From Ananas comosus (Eukaryota > Streptophyta > Magnoliopsida > Poales > Bromeliaceae), in assembly GCF_001540865.1 (NCBI RefSeq), contig NC_033637.1:7977133-8041132 (forward strand): DNA of 64,000 nt, written 5' to 3'. The notes under the pieces were generated by a model, which worked only from the letters and a program-made list of their open reading frames with translations, did not search any database and had not been told where the DNA came from. Shown here in pieces: positions 21,255-30,797 of this stretch (positions within the stretch are counted from its first letter, which is position 1; the number at the start of each line of letters is the position of its first letter). The translations under genes were made by a program, and so were the position numbers.

Positions 21255-21540
21255 TCAGTTTCGCTGGTCTTGGTCGGCTTAAAGAAAACGGCTCGTTATT
21301 GTCCCAGCCGTATATACCTCGGCTTCATCAGCCGATTCTTTACTTTTACTTGATTTGTTCGGCTCTTCTTGAACCGAATGTTCTTCTATCAAGGATTTTC
21401 CCTTGAAGAAAATGGCTCTTTACCAGCCACATATACCTCGGCTTCATCAGCCGATTATTCACTTTCACTCGATTGGCTCGGCTCTTCTTGAACCGACTGT
21501 ACTTCTATCAAAGATTTCTCTTTGCCTTTGCTTTGCTTTT
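21255..21540. repeat. 119-bp tandem duplication before 3' LTR
   Basis: ATATACCTCGGCTTCATCAG starts at 21312 and, with a few changes, again at 21431. The flanking GAAAACGGCTC / GAAAATGGCTC, GGCTCTTCTTGAACCGA and CTTCTATCAA also repeat with the same spacing. The second copy overlaps the 3' end of the gag frame. Confidence 0.75.
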
Positions 21541-21967
21541 TATATCGGCTCCATTGCAGTCGATTGTCCTCACTTTTCTTCCGAAATTGCTCATATTGGG
21601 CAACTCGAACACCTAGATCAAATAGGTTAGAAAAATACTTATCTTCAAAATGGTCTTTTATCTTAAAATATAGACCATTTAACGTCATTTTGGCGAACTC
21701 TGATTCCGGCATTCTCATAAGGCACCGGGTTTTGGCTATTTTGAAACGGTTCAAATACTCTTCGACCGTTTCACCTGACATTTATCCGTATAAAGCCAAG
21801 TCGGCTACCGATAATTGTGGCTCCGACCTATAGAATCGCTCATGAAATTTTCTTTCCAATTTGTCCCAATCTTGGACGAAATTGGCTGATAAACTTGTAT
21901 ACCAAGTAAACGTCGTTTTAGCTAACGACGTGTTAAATAATCGAAGTTTCAAAAATGAGTCAGCGGC
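21455..21967 (-). pseudogene. Gag, C-terminal part (outer element)
   Basis: From the insertion point the minus strand reads ADSFLKLRLFNTSLAKTTFT, then WYTSLSANF, KFHERFYRSEPQLSVADLAL and, after a TAA at 21782-21784, MSGETVEEYLNRFKIAKTRC. This is the retrotransposon gag domain (PF03732 type) of Ty3/gypsy elements of the Tat/Retand sort. The single stop replaces a codon just before MSGE. The frame ends at 21455 with acidic residues and no zinc knuckle or pol. It continues the gag half at 40436-41292 in frame across the nested insertion. Confidence 0.85.
21963..21967. repeat. Chromovirus target duplication, left copy (GCGGC)
   Basis: GCGGC precedes TGTCACG here and follows TGTTACA at 40431-40435. 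It proves that the chromovirus inserted into the outer gag. Confidence 0.9.
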
Positions 21968-23044
21968 TGTCACGCCCCGGGACTTAGCGGAAGCCCGCCC
22001 GGCACGTGCACAGACCCGCCATACGTCTAAAACATATAAGGCGTCTAAAACAAAACGATAAATAAGACAATGAAAGAAAACAACTAGAAGTATCAGAGCA
22101 ATATACAACATCTAGAAACTAAAGCAATGTGAAGAGTAGAGAGCTAAAATCACTAAATAAACCATAAAGTAGTACAACCAAATATTCAAATACAAGTGCT
22201 AAAAGAGTACATAGGTGGTCTCTATACATGGTAAACAAAATCTCTCGCTCTCCCAAAACATAAAAAGAGGGGAAACCATCTAAGAGTAAAAGCAAATCCT
22301 CGCTATCTAGCTAGCGATCCCCTTGCCGCGGTCCCGTACCCCGCCGGTGTAGAGAGCTCTAAAAGAAAAACATAAAACAGAGGGCGTGAGAACTATTAAA
22401 TAATAGTTCCCAGTGGGCAATTACTGACTTCAGTGAAATGCACCACTAGGCCCAAAACTAAGCAAGTAAGGTAAGTAAGGCAGGTAAGAATAATATGAAC
22501 AAATAAATCACTTAAATGGAAGCTCACTATAGCATGATGTCTCTACTTTCATCAGTAATAATTTACTACATGATCTCGACTTAGCATGGATTTGCATAAA
22601 TAATAAACTATTACATGATCTCTACTTAGCATGAATTTGCATAAGTAATAAACTATCATGGCATAATTGCAGAAGTATAAGCCCAACACAATAATCACAA
22701 GCTAGAATGGTAATATGTCATTAACTACTATTCTAGTCAATGTCCAAAAGGTACAATATGTCACCAGTAAACCAATCCTGTGGAAGCTACCCGTAGGTAG
22801 TCCGGCCTGCGCCGTGCCAACAATGGCCCCGTGGTAGTCAACATCTCCACTCTAGAAATGAGCCTGCCCCACGGCATCACATTTTGGCGCCCAATCCCGC
22901 ACGAGCGAGCATATGTCGCGATGGCTATCTCCGGAGTGCCGACTTGTAGGGAGCGACCCTCACAAGTATGTGCGAATGAGCACAATGGCATGCAAGCGAA
23001 TAAGTCCGTCTCAGGTCCCAGTGGTTCATCACTGTTTCATCGGA

Positions 23045-23235
23045 TCTAAAATCCGGAATACAGCACATGTCCCAAAGGCCTGCCTCTATGTCATCGTGTC
23101 TAAAACACGGAATATAGTAACTGTCTCAATGGCCTATCTAGATGTCATTGTGTCTAAAACACAGAATATAGCATATGTCTCAGTGGCCTGTCACTATGTC
23201 ATCATGTCTAAAATATAGAATTTAGTAGATTTCCA
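23045..23235. repeat. 54-bp minisatellite in chromovirus LTR
   Basis: Four units spaced exactly 54 bp contain TCTAAAAnnC.GAATA and a TCTCA(A/G)TGGCCT-like core. The other LTR (38905-39030) has only three unit starts, at 38907, 38961 and 39015. Loss of one unit explains the 53-bp length difference between the LTRs. Confidence 0.8.
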
Positions 23236-24206
23236 GTGGCCTATCATCATGTCTCTAAGTTACAGTTCAACAATTTTCTAGTTCAAGTGCCCCTTTATGA
23301 CACTTTTGCTTACTATATCCCAATATGAATAATAAGTCTAAAAGCTTGTCATTCTAATCATTTTCCACACAAGAAATATGATCTTACATCATTCGTTAGA
23401 ACATTAAACTCATGCATACTAACAATGCATATGCTTCTCTCTACAACATAGAGTCAATTTTTTCATGATGCATAACATAGGAGTTTTAAGCATTCTAAAA
23501 TTCATATAAATTCTATTCAACATGGATATGCATACATTTATAGTATACGAAAATATTTAACCACGTAGGAGGCATTTCCCTCTATTTCAATGAAGCCAAA
23601 CCCACCAAAAGCTCCGCGCGGGCGTCCGAAACGTTAACGAAGCTTCGATAATCACTCCTAGCGCCCTAAGAGATAGGTTAGGGGAGTTACAACATCGAAA
23701 CGACAATTCATGAGTTCAAACATTAAGCAACTCAAGGAAAGGGCTAAAAACTCACCGAAAATGGTGAAAATCTCTCTTGATCTCCAAAAGGGAGCAAGAA
23801 TCCTTCAAAACCAACCTAAAGGAAGGTTCTAATAAAATCAATCAAGATCAAAAAACCTCAACTCAAAAATCTCCATTTCTAACCCTAAATCTCAAAACCT
23901 AGGATTCCAACTAGCATAAAGCAACAAAACACAAATCTAAAGGAAAGAAACTTGTTGCTTACCTCTTGAAAGCTCCAAACCATGCCTAGAGTCCTCTAGG
24001 GTTGAAGGTTGATCCTCAAACAAGCTCCAATCCCGAAATCCGAGCTTCTCCCATGGAGGAATCCAACAATAAGCAAAGAAGAGTAAATGGGAGGAGATCA
24101 AAACCTACAAAAATCCATCAAAAATGGAAAAGAACTCAAGAGGGGGAGTTCTTATCTCTTCTCCATAGGTCTAGGGCTCAAAAGAACAGCTAAGGGGGCT
24201 GGGATG

Positions 24207-24427
24207 GTATTTAAAGAGGTTGCAACAATTGCAAATACACCCCTCCCCGAAAACAGTCCAGTCTGCATTGTGTACCGGTATACGGGTAAGTGTACCGGTA
24301 CACTTCCTACGAAACAGCCCAACCCGAGCCTCGGGTTGGCAGAAAACCAATAGTGTACCGGTACAACCATCAAGGTGTACCGGTACAAATCCTGTACCGG
24401 TACAACCATCAAGGCTGTACCGGTACA
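24207..24427 (-). promoter_or_regulatory. Chromovirus LTR promoter: TGTACCGGTACA array and TATA box
   Basis: The palindrome TGTACCGGTACA starts at 24291, 24354, 24376, 24393 and 24416, with a variant at 24271. All copies lie 55-210 bp upstream (minus strand) of CTTTAAATACC at 24207-24218. The spacing suggests binding sites for a dimeric factor in U3; no direct functional evidence is available. Confidence 0.6.
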
Positions 24428-24624
24428 CAGCCTGGCTGAGGCTGACCCGAGAGCAGGACCAACAATCCATCTTTTTGGATTTTGGTACAAGCTTTAAACC
24501 TCAATTCTCGGGACTCGAACCATAGGTCGGAACGCTGTCCACTACCCTCCACTAAGTGTGGAAAAGTTTGGAATACAAATCAAACACTCGAACCTCACTA
24601 TTTGCAACGGTTTAGTGTGTTACA

Positions 24625-24637
24625 TTCACCCCTCCTA
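24625..24637 (-). other. Chromovirus polypurine tract
   Basis: AGGAGGGGTGAA on the minus strand abuts the 3' LTR start and serves as plus-strand primer. Confidence 0.8.
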
Positions 24638-24669
24638 AAATGAAGTTTCGTCCGCGAAACTCGAAAGCA

Positions 24670-25790
24670 AACAACATACCTCAAGACTCCATCTGAAAAT
24701 GATAGGGATAGCGCTCCTACAGCGCACTCTCCAGCTCCCACGTGGGCTCCCGCTCCTCGTGGTTGCTCCAAAGGACCCTTACATACGGAATGTCCCGGTT
24801 CCGTAATTTCTTCACCTCGCGAGCCAAGATCTTCACTAGTTGCTCCTTGAAGCTCAAGTCGTCCCGCAACTCCACAGGTGTAGCATCCAACACATGTGTC
24901 GGGTCGAAAACGTACTTCCGAACGACCGATACATGAAAGACGTTGTGTACGCCCGATAAGTTTAGCGGTAGAGCAAGCCGATACGCTACCGGACCTACAC
25001 GTTCCAAAATCTCATACGGTCCAATGAAACGGAGGCTCAACTTACCCCGAACCCCAAATCTCTTGATTCCTCTTGTCGGCAAGACCTTCAAGAACACATG
25101 GTCTCCAACTTGGAACTCCAAGTCTCGCCGTCGTCGGTCGGGGTAGCTCCTCTGTCTACTCTGTGCCGTCAACAGTCGCTCCCGAGCAATTCGAACCTTG
25201 TCCTCAGCTTCCTGGAGCACATTAGGGCCTAAAGCCAATCTCTCGCCTACTTCGCTCCAATGAAGTGGCGATCTACACTTCCGTCCATAAAGTGCTTCGA
25301 AGGGCGCCATCTTGATGCTTACTTGATAACTATTGTTATAGGCAAACTCCGCCATCAGTAGATGCTGCGACCATCCTCCCTAGAAGTCTATCACACATGC
25401 TCGGAGCATATCCTCTAAAGTCTGTATGGTGCGCTCCGACTGCCCATCACTCTGAGGGTGGAAAGGAGTGCTAAAGTCCAGTCGAGTGCCTAGGGCGTCC
25501 TGTAAACTCCTCCAAAAGTGAGACACAAACCGAGTGTCTCGGTCCGATACTATCGATGTAGGCACTTCATGAAGTCGCACAATCTCATCAAGGTACACTT
25601 GTGCGAGCTTCTCTCTGGTCCAAGTACTATGAATAGGTATGAAGTGCGCCGACTTCGTCAACCTATCCACGATCACCCATATAGCATCATGCCCGGCCTG
25701 GGAGCGGGGCAATTGAGTCACGAAATCCATAGTGATCTTCTCCCACTTCCACACGAGAATAGGCAAACTCTGAAGTTTTCTCGCGGGTAG
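24670..25790 (-). pseudogene. Chromovirus integrase core, C-terminal domain and chromodomain
   Basis: The minus-strand frame begins with [17 protein letters not shown] and keeps the catalytic triad: Asp in MDFVT (25727), Asp in VSDRDTRF, and Glu in [11 protein letters not shown] with 35 residues between the last two (DD35E). A TAG at 25380 interrupts it before WSQHLLMAEFAYNNSY. The next frame holds MAPFEALYGRKCRSPLHW, the GPYEILERVGPVAYRLALP region and FHVSVVRKYV. It closes with a chromodomain-like end (YVRVLWSNHEEREPTWELES) that could target insertion to methylated-histone chromatin. TAG at 24717 cuts off about 13 further codons ending near 24675. Confidence 0.9.
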
Positions 25791-26075
25791 TCAATGCTCA
25801 GCCTTTCCTTGTTGGCAAGTTAGACAACGAGCTACAAACTCGCCAACATCCTTTTTCATCCCGAGCCACCAATAGAGCAACTTTAAGTCCTTGTACATCT
25901 TGGTGCCTCCGGGATGTATAGCATAGGGTGCCTGGTGCGCTTCTTGAAGAATATCCTCTTTAATTTTCGAATCCGCCGGAACACAAAGTCGTCCATGAAA
26001 GCGCATCAACCGTTGGTCGTCCGCGAGGAAATCGCCGGTGCAACCATCAACCATTTTACCTCTAATCTTTTGCAA
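25791..26075 (-). pseudogene. Chromovirus integrase zinc-binding (H2C2) domain
   Basis: The frame contains FHGRLCVPADS, EAHQAPYAIHPGGTKMYKDL and RCLTCQQGKAEH, the HHCC zinc-binding N-terminus of retroviral-type integrases. It stops at TGA 25791-25793 right after AEH, where CGA is the likely ancestral codon. The core domain follows in the same order. Confidence 0.85.
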
Positions 26076-26229
26076 TTACACATCAGAAACTTGCTTTTCT
26101 TTGATTCTATCCAACAATGTAGGTTGCACTACCAAAGCCATCAACCTTAAGGGTGTGTCTAGAGTTATCACCTCCAACTCCAACCGCTTCATCTGCTCGA
26201 TCAACTGCAGTTGAGTAACAACGTGCATC

Positions 26230-26817
26230 GCTAAGTTTTCTGTCGATTCCTACTTAGCGCATCCGCCACCACGTTAGCCTTACCCGGGTGGTATAGAATT
26301 GTCAGGTCGTAATCCTTGAGCAGCTCCAACCATCTGCGCTGTCTCAAATTCAACTCCTTCTGAGTAAACAGGTACTTTAAGCTCTTGTGATCATGTATAC
26401 TTCACATCGCTCGCCATAAAGATAGTGGCGCCATAGCTTCAATGCGAAAACTACGGCCGCCAACTCCAAATCATACGTCGGATAGTTCTTTTTATATTCC
26501 TTTAGTTAGTGCGAAGCATACGCGATCACTTTGCCATCCTGCATCAACACACATCCCAATCCATTAAGTGAAGTATCACTATAAACCACATACCCTTCTC
26601 CAGCTATCGGCAGGGTTAGGATCGGGGCGGTCGTCAATCTTTGCTTCAACTCTTGAAAGCTCCTTTCAGACGCATCGTTCCAAATAAACTTGACGCCTTT
26701 ATGCGTGAGCCTCGCAAGGGGAGTAGATAACTTAGCAAACCTCTCGACAAATCTCCGGTAGTAGCCGGCCAATCCAAGAAACTCCGAATCTCCGTGACGC
26801 TCGTCGGTCTCGGCCAA
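26230..26817 (-). pseudogene. Chromovirus RNase H region
   Basis: The frame reads [20 protein letters not shown], then [17 protein letters not shown] and YSDTSLNGLGCVLMQDGKVI. It is stopped by TAA at 26506 after YASH and resumes [21 protein letters not shown] small deletion near 26400 shifts the frame, after which [20 protein letters not shown] and [15 protein letters not shown] are clear. These are the connection and RNase H motifs of Ty3/gypsy pol. Confidence 0.85.
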
Positions 26818-27540
26818 TCCCTGATAGCCTCAATCTTTTTGGGATCCATTGTAATACCTGATCCCGAAATCAGATGTCCAAGAAAAGCTACCTCTCGAAG
26901 CCAAAATTCGCACTTTTTTAGCTTGGTATAGAGCTCCTTTTCCCGAAGTACTTGAAGTACAAGCCTCAAATGCTCCTCGTGATCTGCATCACTTCGGAAA
27001 TAAACAAAAATGTCGTCAATGAACACCAAGACAAACCTGTCTAGAGAAGGCTTAAAAACACGGTTCATTAGATCCATAAAAGCTGTCGGGGCATTAGTAA
27101 ACCCGAACGGCATAACTGTGAACTCGTAATGTCCATACCGTGCTTTGAAGGCAGTCTTCGATACATCCTCAGGCTTGATCTTTAACTGGTGGTATCCCGA
27201 CTGCAAGTCTATCTTGGAATACACACACGATCCCTGAAGCTGATCAAACAAGTCGTCGATCCTCGGCAACGGATACTTATCTTGATCGTGACCTTATTAA
27301 ATTCACAATAGTCCACATATAGGCGAAGTGATCCGTCATTTTTCTTAACGAACAGAACTGGCGCTCCCCACGGTGAGACGCTCGGTCGAATGAAGCCCTT
27401 GTCCAACAGATCCTGGAGCTATGCCCCCAGCTCCGCCGGTGCCATCCTATAAGGTGCCTTCGAGATTGGAGTAGTCCCAGGAACGAGGTCTACCATAAAC
27501 TCGATCTCCCTATCGGGTGGCATACCGGGTAGCTCAGCTT
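26785..27540 (-). pseudogene. Chromovirus reverse transcriptase
   Basis: The RT begins with VPGTTPISKAPYRMAPAEL, is stopped by TAG at 27419 and continues [21 protein letters not shown] one-base deletion near 27290 precedes [11 protein letters not shown]. Downstream, [19 protein letters not shown] and [20 protein letters not shown] lead to the catalytic box FIDD (27012-27023). [20 protein letters not shown] follows, and a second deletion near 26785 shifts into the RNase H frame. All catalytic aspartates seen are retained. Confidence 0.9.
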
Positions 27541-29482
27541 GAAACACGTCACAAAACTCCCGCACCACCGGAATATCCTCAATCCTAGAGGCGTCGTCCC
27601 CGCCCCTCAGCACGACACTAGCCAAATAGGCTACGCAATCTCTGCTAATCAGCTGCCTAGCTCGAGACGAGCTGATCGTCATCGCAAAAAGCGAACTCTG
27701 GCAACCTCTAAACACAACCTCAGTTTGTCCCGGTTCTCTAAAAGTAACCGTACGATTCTTGCAATCTATCATGGCATAATACTTAGTTAACCAATCCATG
27801 CCTAAGACCACATCAAATTCACCCAGCTTGCGCAAGGCTAGCAAGTCCACGAGCATAATCCAATCTCCTACCCGAATAGGGCAACTGGGGCAATACTCTC
27901 TAATATCTAAAGAGTGGTCGGGGACAACTACACGTCCCGGATGCAACAAAGAAAGCATAGGGATGCCATGCAACTCGGCAAACAGCCGATTTATGAATGA
28001 ATGCGATACACCGGTATCAAATAATGCACGAATTCTAATGCCATCAAGTAAAATCATACCTGCGATCACATCCTCGGTTGCTGCCGCCTCCTCGGTCTTA
28101 GCGGCATACATACGCCCACTCGGGGCCTGTCGAGAACCCTCGCTCTCGCCCTGGACGGGTGGCCACCCAGGCTGGTACTGCGCCGATGGAGTCCCCTGGC
28201 TGGCGGCTCGTAGAGCCGGTGCCGATGCAGCTGATGGTGCCGGTGACGATCTCTTCGGGCACTCAGTCCGAAAGTGGCCCTCCTGGCCACACAAGTAGCA
28301 CCTGCCTTCCCGCTGTGGACACTGCGGTGGAGTGTGAGGACCACCGCAGATCACGCACTAGGGAGGTCGGCATCGATCAGGACCTCCTCGCTGCGCTGCC
28401 GGGCCGCGCCCACGCTGCTGGCTCCTAGTGTGTTTCGGTGGCCTCCTAGAGTGCGTCTCGCTCGTACCCTCCGCCGCAGGCCTCTTGGCCTTACCCCTGT
28501 CCAAGCCCTCTCGTCGCTCCTGCATCTCTGCCGCGCCGCTCTCCACGATGAGCACGCGATCCACCACCTCCCGGTAGGTTTGGAGATTAGAGGATTGCAC
28601 GAACCGGAAGATCGACGGTCGCAACCCCCGCTCGAAGATGCGGGCCTTGTCCTCGTGGTCCCGCATGACGAAAGGCAAGCAGTGAAGAAGCCGAGAAAAC
28701 TCCCTCTCGTACTAGACCACAGTGTGGTCTCCCTAGCGCAAGCTGCGCAGATCCTGCTCCATCTTCCTCTTGGCGCTGGTCGGGAAGTAGTGCACCAGTA
28801 GAAGCTCCTTGAACTTCTTCCATGTAATAGCCTCCAAGTCGGTGCTGGGGTTCTCTTGAAGATCCAACCACCAGCGATAGGCCTCGCTGTCCAGATGGTG
28901 AGTGGCGAGCCATACTCGATCTCGCTCATCCACGAAGGTATCGCAGAAGAGCTTCTCCATATGCATCAACCACTTTTCCATGATCCAGTGGTCGACCTTC
29001 TCGCCGTCGAAGATCCGATGACCGCACCTCCTGAACTCGTTGAGGCGCTCCATCAGTCGGTCCCGCTCCGCCCCCTAAACCAACACGGGAAAAATAGCTC
29101 CAATCGGGGGTGCCTGAACAGGTGGCGCCGCCAAAGCCTCCTCCTGAGGCGCGGCCATGGGCGCCGCACACGACGAACTGGGCGCAGGGGACGGCGCTCT
29201 CGGTGCGACGTCCACAACCGGTGCTGGCGTTGTAGGGGCCTGGGTCTCCCTGGAAGCTGCCGCCTGCTGCAGAAGAAGGTCCTCCAGGCGCTTCATCCGC
29301 GCCTTCTGTCGGCGCGCCGTATCAGCCTGCTGTTCGGCCGCCGCCGCCTGCTGAGCCACGAGATCAGTAAGGGTCGCAAGCTGGCTCCTCAACTCACGGA
29401 CCTCGCCGGATCCGGAGGTCTCGACCTCCTCCAAGTTTGCCGCATTATTCGCTCCGGCAGATTGAGAGTGTGTAATCGTCAT
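27541..29482 (-). pseudogene. Chromovirus gag and protease
   Basis: Gag starts at ATG 29480-29482 (MTITHSQSAGANN), with a coiled-coil-like Gln/Ala-rich N-terminus. The gag core includes FDGEKVDHWIMEKWLMHMEK, WLATHHLDSEAYRWWLDLQ and WKKFKELLLVHYFP. Two CCHC knuckles follow: CVICGGPHTPPQC (near 28355) and CYLCGQEGHFRTEC (near 28300). The protease carries RALFDTGVSHSFI with the active-site DTG at about 28010-28018. TAG codons at 29075, 28733, 28712 and 28358 all lie in one undamaged frame that runs from 29482 to the RT. Confidence 0.9.
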
Positions 29483-29550
29483 CGTCACTACAACATAATA
29501 AAAGCGTAAGTTAATAACCCACGCTATCGAATCCCCGCTCAAGCAGATAA
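29483..29550. other. Chromovirus leader remnant before the nested insertion
   Basis: This is a short untranslated segment between the gag ATG and the Sirevirus-like element. Its last five bases, GATAA (29546-29550), are the insertion target. Confidence 0.8.
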
Positions 29551-30758
29551 TGTTAGGTCCTATGTGTTAGCAAGTTTCGTGGGTCGAGTCGGAGTCTTGA
29601 AGTAGTCCGGAGCGGAGTATTGAAGATCGAAGAATCCAAGACTTCGAAGAATCGGAAAGGACGCAAAACACGCAAAACTTGAATCCCGATGCTTAGGTAA
29701 GCTTTAAATCTTGTTTATGGTGATTCATACTTAATTATAGATCTTAGAATCATATTTTCAAGTTGTAATTGATTAGAAAGTTTCTAAGAGCTTGTAAAAC
29801 TCGAAATAATGCATTTTCAGCGAAAATTGCATTGTTGTACCGGTACAAGGGTGTTGCTGTACCAGTACAGACATCGGCTATTGCTGCTGAGTTTTTCGAT
29901 GGTTGTTCCGGTACAACCATCATGGCTGTACCAGTACAAGACCTGTTCCGGAACAAGCTGCAGTCTGTTTAGGGTACAGAAGCTTCGCAGAAAAATCTTC
30001 AGTCATGCTGTACCCTAGACAGCTTCTCTTGTACCGGTACAAGGTGCTGAATATGGAAAGAATCTTTCTCATCCTACTCCGGTTTGATTCTAAAGTCTAT
30101 AAATAAGCTATTGGGCTTCTCTAACATATTAAGCATCACGAAAATACATGTTTGAGAAACCCTAGAGGCTCGGATTTCATCTAAAACCTATTTTCTACAA
30201 AAAGCCTCTTTTAGGTCAAATCGAGAGATTGAATTTTCAGATCAATATGTCGATTTGATTTCCACTTCGCTTGGAGTTCGCTTCCCTGGTTTTCATCGAT
30301 ACTCTAAGCGAAGGATCACCATACACATAATGTTCTTCATGATGGCGTCGTGGATTCGGCGTGTTTGACGGCGGTTCGTAGATTCGGATCGTGGGCTCGT
30401 GGATTCGAGTGACGTTCGTGGATTCGAACGTGTGCGAGGCGTTCGTGGATTCAGACGTGAGGGCGTGGACAACCCGGAGGATTGCGCGAGATCCATAGGA
30501 GGTTAAGAGAGGTTGAGTCCGTGGAGTCGGTAATCACCTTGTAATCTTTTCTCTTAGTGGATTATTTTTTCGCGTGTTGGTCCCGTGGGTTTTTCTCCAA
30601 ATTGGAGCTTTCCTACGTAAATCTCGGTGTGATTTTTATTTTTCCGCATTTATTTTTATCGCATTGAGATTTGTGGTTTCTGGTTATTTCACCTATTCAC
30701 CCCCCCTCTAGGTGATAGATACAATCTAGATAGATCCTTGGGCTCCTCAAAACTTTCA
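29551..30758 (+). repeat. Sirevirus-like 5' LTR
   Basis: The 1208-bp LTR has palindromes TGTACCGGTACA (29836, 30030), TGTACCAGTACA (29858, 29927) and TGTTCCGGAACA (29944) upstream of a TATA box, TCTATAAATAAG (near 30097). A stretch near 30360-30450 repeats CGTGGATTCG-like units six or so times. Confidence 0.95.
30097..30108 (+). promoter_or_regulatory. Sirevirus-like LTR TATA box
   Basis: TCTATAAATAAG lies about 55-260 bp downstream of the palindromes and is the likely core promoter. The 3' LTR carries the same box. Confidence 0.65.
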
Positions 30759-30760
30759 AT

Positions 30761-30772
30761 TGGTATCAGAGC
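30761..30772 (+). other. Primer-binding site of Sirevirus-like element
   Basis: TGGTATCAGAGC lies two bases after the LTR end and complements the 3' end of initiator methionine tRNA. Confidence 0.95.
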
Positions 30773-30797
30773 CGGATCTAGATAAATTGTTTATCTA

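Larger units (their letters stand above)
21968..24624 (-). repeat. Chromovirus 3' LTR
   Basis: The 2657-bp LTR starts TGTAACACACT and ends GGGGCGTGACA in element orientation. It carries six TGTACCGGTACA-type motifs (24271-24427) with a TATA-like CTTTAAATACC (24207-24218) downstream. It also has a 54-bp tandem array with unit starts at 23047, 23101, 23155 and 23209, and a hairpin with 9-bp arms GAACTATTA/TAATAGTTC at 22390-22409. Confidence 0.95.

Noticed and set aside
23045..23235. CRISPR-like spacing of 54-bp units
   Set aside because: There are no unique spacers, the unit is a simple tandem repeat in a plant LTR, and no cas genes exist.
27798..28298. Plus-strand ORFs across the chromovirus gag (also 28274-28801 and 28856-29509)
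   Set aside because: They are antisense shadows of the GC-rich gag/protease region, whose minus-strand motifs are clear.
24717..29482. TAG-only stops as evidence of amber read-through or recoding
   Set aside because: The same elements also carry frameshifts, a TAA and a TGA, and the TAG sites align with expected Gln or Trp positions. Decay by C-to-T change is the simpler explanation.
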